A stretch of 20,916 bases of DNA. Origin: a virus. Numbering within the stretch: the first letter of the stretch is position 1; each line of letters starts with the position of its first letter. Shown in pieces: positions 6,828 through 17,115 of the stretch. The position numbers and the translations under genes are program-made. Below the pieces are notes generated by a model. That model ran no database searches and was not told the DNA's origin. It was given only the letters and a program-made list of their open reading frames with translations. The DNA is taken from positions 1 through 20,916 of IMG/VR virus record IMGVR_UViG_3300048021_000504. One strand, 5' to 3'.

Positions 6828-8918
6828 ATGACACAAAGCGGATATTCATTTACACCGGGACAATACGACCCGGTAACACAAACGGACATAGTTCCAGAAC
6901 AGGAAAAAAGTAATCAACGGATTTTAGAATCTGAAGAAAGATACTTTAATGAGATGAGAGATAGAGATGATGCTTTAGTTAAAAAGACTCAATCTCAATG
7001 GGAATCTCTTGGACAACTATCATCAAAAGTTAATGATTTTATTAAACAAAAATCAGAAAAAGATAAGAAAGAAGCATTAGCTAGGGGTTCATACCTAGCT
7101 CTAATTAACCCAGCTAGTAAAGAACAGATACAGGCATTAGTTAATCAAGAAAAAGGACTGATGGACTCACATCTAAAAGTGAGTAAAATAGCAGACCAAA
7201 TACTTGAAGATACTGGTGACTTTGAACTTTCAGAACAATTCAGAAATTTATCTGGATGGGAACAGTATGCTTATGTTAAAGCTAGTCTTACAAAGGCAGC
7301 TAGAGGTTATACTGATTTTAAGAATGAAGCAAGAAACACTACATTTATAGAAGATAAAAATACTGGAGAAAAAATTGGTTACAATAATAATCCAGATGCT
7401 TCTCAATTAAGAGCATTAGATGCTAAAGTAAGATTTTCATTTTCTGAACAATTTATTGGTGTTAACGAAAATATGTTAGCAGCTACTGTTGGTCCTGAAA
7501 TAATGAAGATTGACGAAGCTGAGTATGAAGAAGCTAGAAAAGAAAGGAATGCAAGAGCTAAAGATTTTAAACTTCAACAACAAGAAAATGCTATCTTAGA
7601 TAACATTGGAGATAACCCAGAACTTTCAAGAGAGTATGCTGATAATTGGGTTAAAATGAATACAGGTTTGTATGGTGGTGTATCAAACGCAAGATTGGCT
7701 TTTCGTAAGAAAGTAATTGATGCAATTTCAGATGGAAACCTTAGTTCAGTTAATGCTGAAGCTATGGTTAAAGCACTAGCATTTCATAGTGGCGATCAAA
7801 AAGATGTCAATTTAGAACACTACAAAGAGTTCAAAGGTTTTGAACAAGAGATTAGAGAAGCTAATGCTAAGTACAGATCGAAAAAATTAGACACTGATAA
7901 ATTTACAGTAGAAGCTAACGCTGAAAAACTTCGTGAAGAAATTGAAAAAAGCGGTAATGTATTAACTATTGACCAAAAAAAAGCTTATTTAAAACAACGT
8001 GAAATAGATTTTCCAGACATACCTTTTACTGATGATGAGCAGTTCATTCTTTATGGTTATAGAGATGATGATACTATGAGAGATATTCTTAATCAGAAAG
8101 CTGTAACATTTGGAGGTATTACTGAATTAGATTTAAAACAAGCAAGTCCTACAATTAGAACAGAATTTGCAAATAGATTAATACCTGACGGTAATCAACA
8201 ACTTATTTCTATTAACTCGTTAGGCACTGAAGATAAGAAATTTGTAACAGATATGGTTGCAAACAGTGCTAAAAGTACTGGATCTTTAGAAGCTAAAAAT
8301 ATTCAATACTATGCACTCTTAGCTGCAACTGAAGAAACTTACACTAGAGAGTACAATAATACTATTGCGGCAGGATACAGTCCTGCTGAAGCCACAGAAG
8401 CAGCTCGCAAAGCTATTCTTCTCGAGCATGAAAATAGCGATTGGGTAACTGCTAATTCAGAGTACCAAACTTTTTCCAGAAATGATGAGTACGAAAAAAA
8501 ATTAGTTGCTGCAAAATTACAGTTAAGACCTGAAGATGCAGGCTATGCAACTACACTTGTTGAAGCACCTATTGCACAGAAAGAAGAACTTACAACTTGG
8601 GCTAAGAATGGTGGTAAAGGACCAGTTCCTTACTACTACCAAAAACTAGCCTCTGACGCTAACATTCTTCCTAGAGAGTTGGCTTGGAGACAAGCTGAAA
8701 TATTAGGTTATCCCGGACAATGGGATCAAAATGAAGAGATTAAGAAATTTGAAGTACCATTATCTATGGTTCATATGTTTCTTAACAAACCTACAAAAAA
8801 TAAAAAAGCAAGACTAGAAATAGAAGCTCCCGGATATGTAAATGGTGAATATAAACCAAGCGAATATTACGGGACAGATGAAGTACACCCCTATGAAAAC
8901 GACGAAGACATTGATTAA
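6828..8918 (+). CDS. Internal virion protein C (T7 gp15-like)
   Basis: At 696 residues it is near T7 gp15 (747). In T7 this core protein is ejected and spans the periplasm together with gp16. The sequence is highly charged and mostly helical, with Glu/Lys/Gln-rich stretches suggesting coiled coils (about residues 25-90 and 225-260). There is no signal peptide or membrane segment. It begins three bases after the gp14-like stop. Assignment rests on length, composition and order; the gene class diverges fast, so residue-level evidence is limited. Confidence 0.85.
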   Translation: MTQSGYSFTPGQYDPVTQTDIVPEQEKSNQRILESEERYFNEMRDRDDALVKKTQSQWESLGQLSSKVNDFIKQKSEKDKKEALARGSYLALINPASKEQIQALVNQEKGLMDSHLKVSKIADQILEDTGDFELSEQFRNLSGWEQYAYVKASLTKAARGYTDFKNEARNTTFIEDKNTGEKIGYNNNPDASQLRALDAKVRFSFSEQFIGVNENMLAATVGPEIMKIDEAEYEEARKERNARAKDFKLQQQENAILDNIGDNPELSREYADNWVKMNTGLYGGVSNARLAFRKKVIDAISDGNLSSVNAEAMVKALAFHSGDQKDVNLEHYKEFKGFEQEIREANAKYRSKKLDTDKFTVEANAEKLREEIEKSGNVLTIDQKKAYLKQREIDFPDIPFTDDEQFILYGYRDDDTMRDILNQKAVTFGGITELDLKQASPTIRTEFANRLIPDGNQQLISINSLGTEDKKFVTDMVANSAKSTGSLEAKNIQYYALLAATEETYTREYNNTIAAGYSPAEATEAARKAILLEHENSDWVTANSEYQTFSRNDEYEKKLVAAKLQLRPEDAGYATTLVEAPIAQKEELTTWAKNGGKGPVPYYYQKLASDANILPRELAWRQAEILGYPGQWDQNEEIKKFEVPLSMVHMFLNKPTKNKKARLEIEAPGYVNGEYKPSEYYGTDEVHPYENDEDID

Positions 8919-8924
8919 TGAGTA

Positions 8925-8968
8925 ACTGCGGTCTCATTTAAATCTTTATCTTTAATTATTACTGCGGT
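8925..8968 (+). repeat. Direct repeat ACTGCGGT x2 in the only sizeable gap between core genes
   Basis: ACTGCGGT occurs at 8925-8932 and 8961-8968, spaced 36 bases start to start, around an AT-rich stretch (catttaaatctttatcttta). The pair fills the 55-base gap between the gp15- and gp16-like genes, while most neighbours overlap. The second copy ends five bases before the gp16-like ATG, where a ribosome-binding site would be expected but is absent. It may be a regulator or RNA-polymerase site, or chance. Confidence 0.4.
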
Positions 8969-8973
8969 AAAAC

Positions 8974-11900
8974 ATGGATGAATTAGAATTTACAATAGAA
9001 GCTCCTACACCAACGGAGCCTATATCAAATGAGGAATCTGCTAAACAAGCAGAGGAAGCACAAAAACAATTAGACTATAGAAGACAACAAGAAGCTGAAA
9101 GACTTCAGCAGCAAGAAATAAATGAAAACGCTGCACTTCAAAAGAAAAGCGAAATTGAAGACACTAGAAATAAAGAAAACTGGGGTGTAGGTGAATACAC
9201 TAAAGAACTGTTTTCTGCATTAGGTGGTGGTCTTCAAGACACTGCCTCCTCTCTCATAACCCTTCCTGAAAGGCTTATAGATATGGCTACCGGTGAAATG
9301 GGTAGAGAGAATAAAGAAGGTGGATACAAACCTGAATGGGATGATTTCTTTGTTAATGATGAAAACCCTATAGAAACTAAAACATGGTGGGGTGGAGCAC
9401 TTAGAGGCTTAACACACTATGGAACTTTAGCTGCTGTACCTCTTGGAAAAATTGGAGCGGTAGGTAAATTAGGTAAACTAGGTAAATCAGTAGTGCCTGC
9501 TGTTATCAAAGCTCCAGTAGGAAAAGCATTAGCTGCTAAAGGTATTAAAGGAGCATTAGCTAGAGGAGCTGTAAGTGGTGCAAAGGTAGACGCACTATCT
9601 AGATATTCACAAGACACTAACGCTCTTGGTGTATTAGAAAGTCATTTTACAGGATTAAATATTCCACTTGCTACTAAAGAACATGACCATCCCATGATGA
9701 AGACATTTAAAAATGTTGTAGAAGGTATGGGTTTAGGTATTTTATCTGACACTATTTTATTTTCTTTAGGAGTTGGTTTTAAAAAAACAAAAGGTGCTGT
9801 AACAGGAAAGTTTAAGGGTAGCGGTGCTACACCTGAAGCAACTGTTGTTGACAGTATGAAGCAAAGTAGAGAAACACAAAGACTTAAAACAGCTAAAATA
9901 CAATCTAATGGAAGTAAAGTTGACCAAGCAAGATTAAAACAAATCAATCAAGAACTTGGTGGTAATCCATTTGATGAAGAATTAAAAACAGTAACTGAGC
10001 AAAGAGCTGTATTAAAAAAACAGAAGAAAGCTTTAGTTGCTAATCTTGATCCTGACGATGTAAAATCAAAAGAACAGATTTCTCAACTAACTGCTACAAT
10101 TAAAGAAGCTAATAAACGAGCAAAAGCTGCAAGATTAAAAAGCAATAAGTGGACACCTAAGAATGCTGATGAAGCTTTGATAAAAGAACGTGACGAAATA
10201 GTTACAAGAATAGAAGAAGGTAAAAATAAATTTGGTGCTTATAAGAACCCTGACTTAGCTGACAAACATCAAGGTAATGCTAATGCAACTGAAGATTTAT
10301 ATAACGTAAATGAATCTCGTAAGATGCAAAAGAATTTAGGTGGAGCAGAAGATGGATCTATTGGAACTGTTGTAAGTGTCAATGGTAGAAAAAACATTGC
10401 TGCGTCTTCTAAGATGACTTGGGACGAAATTACAAAGATAGAAAAAGCTTTTAAATCAAATGAGTTAATTAGACAAGATATATCTAAAGCTAGATCAAGA
10501 GGTTTAACTACAGACCAGTATTATGCTGAAAACATTTCTCTTTACAAAGAAATGGTTGAAGGTCGTAATACTTCTAACATGACAGTAGAAGAGTTTCTAG
10601 CTCCTGCTAAAGCAAGAGGTCTTGACCAAAGAGTAGTTGATGGAGAAATAGTTTATGCAAACGTATTACCATCCACTGCCAACGCTTTAGACTTAGTAGC
10701 TGGAGACTTATTAAGAAAGTTAAGAGATACCGGGATAATGAGTAGAGAGATCGAAGACATTTTTAATTTAAAAGATGTTGATGGTCCTATACAAACTATG
10801 GTAGAACAGCTTATTGGTGTTATACGTACAACCAAAATGGCTAGATATGCTGCTGGTAGAGGTCTTAAAGACTTTGATAACATTGCAATCAGAAAAGAAA
10901 TGTTTGCTGATGTTGATAAGCAAGTCAAAGAACATGTTAAGTCTTTACAACTAGCTGTTCAGTTAGCTGGTAAAACAGGTGACGATAGTCTTCTTAATGG
11001 TATCAGAGAAATGATTTCTCAAGCCAACCACCCATCTGATGTAGAATCATTAATGACATTTCTACGTACTAAGATGCGTGGTGGAGAACTAAACGGAACT
11101 AAGAAAACAGGTGAGTTAGTTAGACAGTTAGGAATGGTAATGACTAATAGTGTTTTATCTGGACCTAAAACTCCAGTGCGAGCTATTATGGGTACATCCA
11201 GTGCAGTCTTTTTAAGACCTATGGCACAGATGGCTGGTGCTGCAATAGGCGGAAATGGTAAAGTTTATAGAGAAGCACTAGCTGATGTAAACGGTATGAT
11301 ACAATCTATACCAGAATCCTTTCAATTATTTAAAAGTAAGCTTAATAGTTACTGGTCAGGAGACATAGCAGACATAAAAACACGTTTTGCTGAAGTTACT
11401 ACTGGCGATAGTAACTGGGAAGCTATGAAATTTATGATTGAAAAAGAAGGTACAGCAGCAGATAAAGGTGTTTTCTACATGGCTAACATGGCTAGAGCTG
11501 CTAATGATAATAAGTTTCTTACTTATTCCACTAAAATTATGGCAGCTACTGACGATGCCTTTGGTTATATTTTAGGTAGAGGTAGATTAAGAGCTAAAGC
11601 ATATAGAAAAGTTTTAGCAGAAGCTGGTGGAGAGTTTGGTGAAGTAACACCTGATATGGTAGCTAAAGCTGAAGGTTCATTTGTTGATGAAATATTTGAT
11701 GCAGAAGGTGGATTAAGAGATGAATATATTAAAGGAGCAAAAAGAGAAGCTACTTTAACTCAAGACTTAAATGGTTTTGCAAAAGGGTTAAACACAGTAT
11801 TTGAAAGTCAACCTTGGGCTAGACCTTTCTTTTTATTTGCTAGAACAGGTGTAAACGGTTTAAACTTAACAGCTAAACATACTCCCGGATTTAACTTCTT

Positions 11901-13062
11901 AGTTGACGAATGGAATGATATTGCATTTGCTAAACCCGGAGACTTTTCTAAAGTAAGTAAATACGGTATAGAAACTGCTGAAGATTTAGCCAATGCTAGA
12001 GCTATCCAAAATGGTAGATTAGCTATGGGTGCTGGAGTTATATTTATGGCTGGTCAAAAGTTCTTAAGTGGTGAGTTACATGGTAACGGTCCTGCTGACA
12101 GACAGAAAAGACAAACATGGCAAGATGCTGGTTGGAGACCTAGAACTATTAAAGTTGGTGATGCTTGGGTTAGCTATGATGCTTTTGAACCATTTAACCA
12201 AATACTCGCGATTATGGGAGACATTGGAGACCATCAGGAATTAATGGGTGAAGAGTGGGCTACAGATAACTTCCAAAAATTATCTTTAGTTATTGCTCAA
12301 GGTATAACCAGTAAATCTTATATGGCTGGTTTACAACAATTTATTGAATTGTTTTCAGGTAGACCCGGACAAATACAGAGAATGATTGCTCAATTAGGTA
12401 ACAACACTTTACCTTTAAGTAGTTTAAGAAATGAGTTAGGCAAAGTATTAACTCCATATACAAGAGAGTTAGGATCTGATATTGATGATTCTATTAGAAA
12501 TAGAAACTTAATAACTGAAAGTCTTGCGTCTAATCCTTTACCAATTAAATATGATATGTTAACTGGTAGACCAATTAAAGACCATGATTTTATAACAAGA
12601 ATGTTTAATGCTTTTTCTCCTGTTCAATTAAATATGGATTATAGTCCCGGAAGAAAACTTTTATTTGATAGTGGGTATGATTTAAGAACATCTACTTACT
12701 ATGCTCCTGATGGAACTAATTTAAGTCAAAGTCCTAGACTGAGATCGTTATATCAAAAAGCGATTGGAGATCAACAAATAATTCTTAAATTAGATAAATT
12801 AGCTACAAATCCTGGAATTTTAGAATCTATCGAAGAAATGAATTATAACCGTGATAACGGTATGAAACATATTGATCCTAAGAAATATGCACATAATATT
12901 AAAATTAAACGTATTTTTGAAAGAGCTAAAGAAATAGCTTGGAACAGAATAAAAAATGATCCAGAGATTCAAAAGTTAATTCAAGAAGAAAGAAAGAAAG
13001 AATTACAAGGAATACAAGTAAATAGACAAAGTGTTAAAGCAATAACTAATATAAGGAAATAA
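8974..13062 (+). CDS. Internal virion protein D (T7 gp16-like), no lysozyme domain seen
   Basis: This 1362-residue giant matches T7 gp16 (1318 residues), the ejected core protein that helps pull DNA across the inner membrane. The first 70 residues are a Glu/Gln coiled coil. A Gly/Ala/Lys region (about 145-200) and a hydrophobic patch (about 242-270) follow, then charged helices (about 330-410). The C-terminal third is the conserved part: [17 protein letters not shown] near 945, [15 protein letters not shown] near 1018, and [20 protein letters not shown] near 1048. T7 gp16 carries an N-terminal transglycosylase; I see no matching catalytic Glu motif here. A separate lytic enzyme, or none, would then open the thin marine cyanobacterial wall. 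Confidence 0.88.
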   Translation: MDELEFTIEAPTPTEPISNEESAKQAEEAQKQLDYRRQQEAERLQQQEINENAALQKKSEIEDTRNKENWGVGEYTKELFSALGGGLQDTASSLITLPERLIDMATGEMGRENKEGGYKPEWDDFFVNDENPIETKTWWGGALRGLTHYGTLAAVPLGKIGAVGKLGKLGKSVVPAVIKAPVGKALAAKGIKGALARGAVSGAKVDALSRYSQDTNALGVLESHFTGLNIPLATKEHDHPMMKTFKNVVEGMGLGILSDTILFSLGVGFKKTKGAVTGKFKGSGATPEATVVDSMKQSRETQRLKTAKIQSNGSKVDQARLKQINQELGGNPFDEELKTVTEQRAVLKKQKKALVANLDPDDVKSKEQISQLTATIKEANKRAKAARLKSNKWTPKNADEALIKERDEIVTRIEEGKNKFGAYKNPDLADKHQGNANATEDLYNVNESRKMQKNLGGAEDGSIGTVVSVNGRKNIAASSKMTWDEITKIEKAFKSNELIRQDISKARSRGLTTDQYYAENISLYKEMVEGRNTSNMTVEEFLAPAKARGLDQRVVDGEIVYANVLPSTANALDLVAGDLLRKLRDTGIMSREIEDIFNLKDVDGPIQTMVEQLIGVIRTTKMARYAAGRGLKDFDNIAIRKEMFADVDKQVKEHVKSLQLAVQLAGKTGDDSLLNGIREMISQANHPSDVESLMTFLRTKMRGGELNGTKKTGELVRQLGMVMTNSVLSGPKTPVRAIMGTSSAVFLRPMAQMAGAAIGGNGKVYREALADVNGMIQSIPESFQLFKSKLNSYWSGDIADIKTRFAEVTTGDSNWEAMKFMIEKEGTAADKGVFYMANMARAANDNKFLTYSTKIMAATDDAFGYILGRGRLRAKAYRKVLAEAGGEFGEVTPDMVAKAEGSFVDEIFDAEGGLRDEYIKGAKREATLTQDLNGFAKGLNTVFESQPWARPFFLFARTGVNGLNLTAKHTPGFNFLVDEWNDIAFAKPGDFSKVSKYGIETAEDLANARAIQNGRLAMGAGVIFMAGQKFLSGELHGNGPADRQKRQTWQDAGWRPRTIKVGDAWVSYDAFEPFNQILAIMGDIGDHQELMGEEWATDNFQKLSLVIAQGITSKSYMAGLQQFIELFSGRPGQIQRMIAQLGNNTLPLSSLRNELGKVLTPYTRELGSDIDDSIRNRNLITESLASNPLPIKYDMLTGRPIKDHDFITRMFNAFSPVQLNMDYSPGRKLLFDSGYDLRTSTYYAPDGTNLSQSPRLRSLYQKAIGDQQIILKLDKLATNPGILESIEEMNYNRDNGMKHIDPKKYAHNIKIKRIFERAKEIAWNRIKNDPEIQKLIQEERKKELQGIQVNRQSVKAITNIRK

Positions 13063-13092
13063 ACCACCGCCAAACAATTAAATTAAATTAAA

Positions 13093-15366
13093 ATGGCAAC
13101 ATTTACCGACAACGGTGGAGGTGCACCTAATGGTTCCGATCTGGAATTTACGTACACCTTCCCAGTCATACAAACTGAAGATGTAAAGGTTGCTCTAAAT
13201 GGAGTAACACAAGCGACAACTAAATATGCTGTTGACAATGTCAGCAACCCTACAAAAATAACTTTTAACAATACCAGTGTAGATAGCTCTGTACAAGAGA
13301 GTTCTGGAGCACCTAAATCTGGTGTACGTGTTAGAGTTTATAGAGAAACAACCGTTGGTAAATCTACAGGTGACGATGATCCTAAAGCTGTATATGCAGC
13401 CGGTTCTTCTATACGTGCTATAGATTTAAATGCCAACACAGAACAAGCATTATATGCAATTCACGAGTTACAAACTCGCCCTATAGAAACTGAAGATATA
13501 CAAGATTCAGCAGTTACATCATCTAAAATAGAAGATGGAACTATAGTTAATGCTGATATAAATGCTAGTGCAGCAATAGATGGATCAAAACTACAAATTT
13601 CTTCTGGCTCAGTAGCTGGTAGTATGTCTTCTGCTAATTTTACAAAGTTAGCTGGAATAGAAACTGGAGCTACAGCAGACCAGACAGCATCAGAAATAAG
13701 AACATTAGTTGAATCTGCAACAGATAGTAATGTATTTACTGATGCTGATCATACTAAGCTCGATGGTATAGAAACAGCAGCTACAGCAGATCAGACAGAT
13801 GCAGAAATAAGAACTGCTGTAGAAAGTGCTACTGACAGTAATGTATTTACTGATGCTGACCATACTAAATTAAATGGCATAGCGACTGGAGCTGACGTTA
13901 CTTCAACTAACTCTATAAATGCTTTAACTGATGTTAATACTGCTGGAGTAGCTGACGGAAAAATATTAAAGTACGACTCTTCAACTTCTAAATTTATCAT
14001 TGCCGATGACGGTGGTGGTGGAGGCGGTGGAGGTAGTTCTACATTTACAGGATTATCTGATACACCAGCTAACTTTGGTAGTGCTGCTGGTAAAACACTT
14101 AAAGTAAACTCTGCTGGTGATGCAGTTGAGTTTGTTACTGTAAGTGCAGCAACTTCTGATGTTGTAGATGACACTACACCTCAACTTGGTGGTAACTTAG
14201 ATGTACAAACAAATGAGATTACTACAAGCACAACTAATGGTAACATCAAGTTAACTCCTGATGGTACAGGAACTGTTGAAGTAAAAGGTAATGGAAGTAA
14301 TGATGCTTCAATAAAACTTAACTGTAGTAACAACAGTCATGGTCAAACAATTAAAGCACCGGCTCATAGCACAGGAGTAAGTAATACATTTACTTTACCC
14401 GGAACTGCTACAACTTCTCTTGGATCTGCTGGTGGTTTGCTAAGAAGTAATCAATCTGGAGCATTATCATTTGATACTACAGCTTATCTTCAAGCAAGCC
14501 AGCAAATAATAGGGTCAAGTCTTTTATTTACAGCAACAAATCAAAATATAATGTTTGATACTGACAATACGAATACTTATAATATTTCTTTTGTTGGTCC
14601 AAACACTTTAACAAAAACAAGTACTTTTACACTTCCAGAAGACGGAACTAACGGGCAATATTTAAAAACAAATGGAAGTGGTGTTCTGTCATTTGCTGAC
14701 GTTTCATCTACTTACAACATATCAATAAACACACTGTCTAGCTCTAGTGGCTCAGGTGGTGGTAGTGCAACCTTTAATGGTTCTGCTACAAGATTTACAT
14801 TATCTAATGCCGGAACAAATGCACAAGCTCATATTGTTAGCGTCAATGGAGTCATTCAGAAACCTAATAGTGGAACCAGTCCAAGCGAAGGATTTGCTAT
14901 TGATGGTAATGACATTATATTTGCCGCTGCCCCTGCTAGTGGTTCTGACTTCTTTATTATCACCCTCGGAAACGCAATAAGCATTGGTACTCCGAGTGAT
15001 AATACAGTTACATCTGCAAAGATTGTAGATGGATCTATTGTAAACGCTGATATAAATACTTCAGCAGCTATTGCTGGTAGTAAATTAGCAGACGATAGTA
15101 TAACAGAAACAAAATTAGATATACATGCAGCTCCTTCTGGAACTGACAAAGTACTTGGCTACACAGCTAATGGTATGGAGTGGGTTGTAGCAGAAGCTGG
15201 AGCAACAGGTGGAGGAACTGACAAAATCTTCTATGAAAATGGTCAAACCGTAACGACCAATTACACCATTACTAATAATACAAACGCCATGAGTGCTGGT
15301 CCAGTGACCATCAATAGTGGTATTGCTGTGACGATTGGTACTGGAGAAAACTGGACAATAGTATAA
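13093..15366 (+). CDS. Tail fibre protein (T7 gp17-like N-terminus, repeat-built shaft)
   Basis: The fibre has 757 residues (T7 gp17 has 553). Residues 1-135 are the T7-type tail-attachment domain, with FTYTFPVIQTEDVKVALNG and AIDLNANTEQALYAIHELQ. The shaft carries two near-perfect 37-residue repeats (KLxGIEtgATADQT...), a Gly8 hinge at residues 307-314, and duplicated VTSxKIxDGxIVNADIN segments near the start and end of the shaft. The last 48 residues (from base 15220, DKIFYENG to NWTIV) form a tip domain that recurs as a separate gene at 17115. It recognises the host surface at adsorption. Its stop overlaps the next gene (TAATG), and no clear ribosome-binding site precedes 13093. Confidence 0.92.
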   Translation: MATFTDNGGGAPNGSDLEFTYTFPVIQTEDVKVALNGVTQATTKYAVDNVSNPTKITFNNTSVDSSVQESSGAPKSGVRVRVYRETTVGKSTGDDDPKAVYAAGSSIRAIDLNANTEQALYAIHELQTRPIETEDIQDSAVTSSKIEDGTIVNADINASAAIDGSKLQISSGSVAGSMSSANFTKLAGIETGATADQTASEIRTLVESATDSNVFTDADHTKLDGIETAATADQTDAEIRTAVESATDSNVFTDADHTKLNGIATGADVTSTNSINALTDVNTAGVADGKILKYDSSTSKFIIADDGGGGGGGGSSTFTGLSDTPANFGSAAGKTLKVNSAGDAVEFVTVSAATSDVVDDTTPQLGGNLDVQTNEITTSTTNGNIKLTPDGTGTVEVKGNGSNDASIKLNCSNNSHGQTIKAPAHSTGVSNTFTLPGTATTSLGSAGGLLRSNQSGALSFDTTAYLQASQQIIGSSLLFTATNQNIMFDTDNTNTYNISFVGPNTLTKTSTFTLPEDGTNGQYLKTNGSGVLSFADVSSTYNISINTLSSSSGSGGGSATFNGSATRFTLSNAGTNAQAHIVSVNGVIQKPNSGTSPSEGFAIDGNDIIFAAAPASGSDFFIITLGNAISIGTPSDNTVTSAKIVDGSIVNADINTSAAIAGSKLADDSITETKLDIHAAPSGTDKVLGYTANGMEWVVAEAGATGGGTDKIFYENGQTVTTNYTITNNTNAMSAGPVTINSGIAVTIGTGENWTIV
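13645..13902 (+). repeat. Tandem 111-bp repeats in the tail fibre shaft
   Basis: Two full 37-codon copies (13645-13755 and 13756-13866) and a 12-codon partial copy (13867-13902) encode KLxGIExxATADQTxxEIRT followed by VESATDSNVFTDADHT. This repeat type is common in phage fibre shafts. The DNA copies differ at many third positions, so the duplication is not recent. Confidence 0.9.
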
Positions 15367-15905
15367 TGCCTATTACATTAAACGGGTCTGGCACAGTATC
15401 CGGTATATCCGCTGGTGGTTTACCAGACGGCATTATACAAAGTGCCGATTTAGCAACAGGAGTTGGTGGTAAAATATTACAATTTCAATCAGTTAAATAT
15501 GATACTTACCTTAGTACAACATCTTCATCTTATATAGATTCTGGACTTACTTGTAATATTACACCTATATCTTCTAATAGTAAAATTGTAATTGTTGGAA
15601 GAATACAACTTACTAAATTTAATTATACATGTATAGCAAGATTATTAAGAGATTCTACAGAAATAGGTAGTAACTCTGATAGTGGTACAAATACTGATTT
15701 ATTTACATTTTACACAAACTCATACGCATCCTTAGGTGTACCTTTTATGATGGATGACACACCTAATACTACAAGTCAAGTCACATATAAGTTACAAATA
15801 AAAAGTGATGGTGGAACTGCAACAATTTATGTAAATGGTCATAACAATAATACTGGGTCATATTATTCAGTATCTTATATGTCATTGATGGAGATAGCAG
15901 CATGA
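15366..15905 (+). CDS. Small tail-fibre-associated adhesin, type a (first copy)
   Basis: This 179-residue protein belongs to a family of six in this window. It has a short N-terminal module (MPITLNGSGTVSG) and a shared domain of about 145 residues: GKILQ near residue 36, CNITPISSNSKIVIV, LLRDSTEIGS, DDTPNTTSQVTYKLQ, IYVNG, and the ending SLMEIAA. The Ser/Thr/Asn-rich alternating pattern suggests an all-beta sandwich. Context behind the fibre suggests a receptor-binding or fibre-tip part; this is inferred. It starts on the fibre stop codon. Its own last codons contain GGAG (15890-15893), which serves as ribosome-binding site for the next gene, and the two overlap by ATGA. Confidence 0.8.
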   Translation: MPITLNGSGTVSGISAGGLPDGIIQSADLATGVGGKILQFQSVKYDTYLSTTSSSYIDSGLTCNITPISSNSKIVIVGRIQLTKFNYTCIARLLRDSTEIGSNSDSGTNTDLFTFYTNSYASLGVPFMMDDTPNTTSQVTYKLQIKSDGGTATIYVNGHNNNTGSYYSVSYMSLMEIAA

Positions 15906-16510
15906 GCCAATTAAAACTAACCGCAGACGGCGGTGGAGGCACAGTCTCCTTAAAAGGACCATCTACTACAACAGGTAATGCAGCTATTGAACTGACTGTA
16001 CCCGGAACTGGTAACAGCACATTAGCTACTACAGCAACTGCTGGTAAAGTTCTTCAAGTAAAACAAACAGTTAAAACAGACACAACAAGTACAACAAATA
16101 ATGATAGCTTTGAAGATATTTCTGGAATGAGTGTCACCATAACACCTTCAGCAACAAGCTCAAAAATTTTACTTATGGTTGATATGCGTCTTAGTTGTAA
16201 TGTAGAGAGAAATGTAGCTTATAGATTAATGAGAGGCTCAACACAAATTTACATGGGTGATGCTGCTGGCAGTAGAACAAGAGCAACAGGTGCAATTCGT
16301 ATGACAGATGGTGCAGATGCAGAAATGCAAACTGAAGGAGCAATATATCTTGATAGTCCTAGTACAACATCTGCAACAACTTATAAAGTTCAATGGACAA
16401 ATACTTATCATTCAGAGGCTAGTTATTTAAACAGACCGTTTGAGGATACAGACAATAACGATAGAGTTAGAGCAGCTTCATCAATAACAGTACAGGAGGT
16501 AGCAGCATAA
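15902..16510 (+). CDS. Small tail-fibre-associated adhesin, type b (first copy)
   Basis: This 202-residue member of the six-gene family starts with QLKLTADGGGGTVSLKGPS and a threonine-rich linker. The shared domain follows: GKVLQVKQTVKTDTTS, FEDISGMSVTITPSATSSKI, LMRGSTQIYMGDAAGS, IYLDSPSTTSATTYKVQW, YLNRP, and the ending ITVQEVAA. It overlaps the previous gene by four bases and the next start by one (TAATG), and its final codons carry a full AGGAGGT (16494-16500) for the next gene. The N-terminal module resembles a segment inside the fibre (TIKAPAHSTGVSNTFTLPG), so fibre and accessory proteins seem built from the same parts. Confidence 0.8.
   Translation: MSQLKLTADGGGGTVSLKGPSTTTGNAAIELTVPGTGNSTLATTATAGKVLQVKQTVKTDTTSTTNNDSFEDISGMSVTITPSATSSKILLMVDMRLSCNVERNVAYRLMRGSTQIYMGDAAGSRTRATGAIRMTDGADAEMQTEGAIYLDSPSTTSATTYKVQWTNTYHSEASYLNRPFEDTDNNDRVRAASSITVQEVAA
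16494..16500 (+). promoter_or_regulatory. Ribosome-binding site embedded in the conserved C-terminal codons
   Basis: AGGAGGT lies nine bases before the ATG at 16510 and encodes part of the Q-E-V-A-A ending of the upstream protein. Equivalent sites are GGAG at 15890 and 17965, GAGGT at 17101 and AGGA at 19496, each in the same place of the shared ending. Confidence 0.8.
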
Positions 16511-17115
16511 TGGCAACATTAAACGCAACAAATTTAAAACACGCTTCCTCTGGTTCTAACAATATTGTTTTAGCTAGTGATGGAAGTACAACTATATCTA
16601 ACCTGTCAGGTGGTGGTAAAATTCTTCAAGTTGTTCAAAGCACTAAACAAGATGCTTGGAGTTATACAGCAAATACTATTGCACCAGTAGATATAACTGG
16701 TACAGATCAAAATGGTAGTGGCTCAGTATTTTGTGTAAAAATTACACCTTCATCTGCAAGTAGTAAAATATTATTTATGTGTAGTTTCATGCTAGGTATG
16801 GGAGGAGGAGCTGCATATGTACAAGGTTTTATGAAAAGAGGTACTACTACACTTTTACCCGGAACTCATGGAACTGGAAATAGTGTGAACTGTACTTTTG
16901 GTAGGAGTTCAACAGGATCATCATACTATGTAGAAAATGTAGGTTTTACATATCTAGATAGTCCAAGTAGTACTTCAGAGTTGACATATAAAGTACAGTT
17001 TGGAAAAGGTGATGGCAGTTATGAAGTTTACGTTAACAGACCAGCTACCTTAGATAACCAACCTTACAACACTCTTGGTAGTTCTACTCTTACAGTTACA
17101 GAGGTAGCAGCATAA
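16510..17115 (+). CDS. Small tail-fibre-associated adhesin, type c (first copy)
   Basis: This 201-residue family member has the N-terminal module NIVLASDGSTTISNLSGGG, shared with the gene at 18904. Family motifs follow: GKILQVVQSTKQDAWS, VKITPSSASSKILFM, FMKRGTTTLLPG, FTYLDSPSSTSELTYKVQFG, VYVNRP, and the ending LTVTEVAA. It is slightly more Gly- and Cys-rich than its paralogs. The stop overlaps the next start (TAATG), with GAGGT just upstream as ribosome-binding site. The role is inferred from context as an adhesin or fibre-tip component. Confidence 0.8.
   Translation: MATLNATNLKHASSGSNNIVLASDGSTTISNLSGGGKILQVVQSTKQDAWSYTANTIAPVDITGTDQNGSGSVFCVKITPSSASSKILFMCSFMLGMGGGAAYVQGFMKRGTTTLLPGTHGTGNSVNCTFGRSSTGSSYYVENVGFTYLDSPSSTSELTYKVQFGKGDGSYEVYVNRPATLDNQPYNTLGSSTLTVTEVAA

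Noticed and set aside
13791-14174. 127-codon minus-strand frame with a Pro8 run
   Set aside because: It is the antisense of the Gly8 hinge of the fibre. All supported genes are on the + strand.
14747-14980. 77-codon hydrophobic frame in the tail fibre
   Set aside because: It lies wholly inside the fibre gene in another frame, and its hydrophobicity comes from reading GT-rich codons out of frame.
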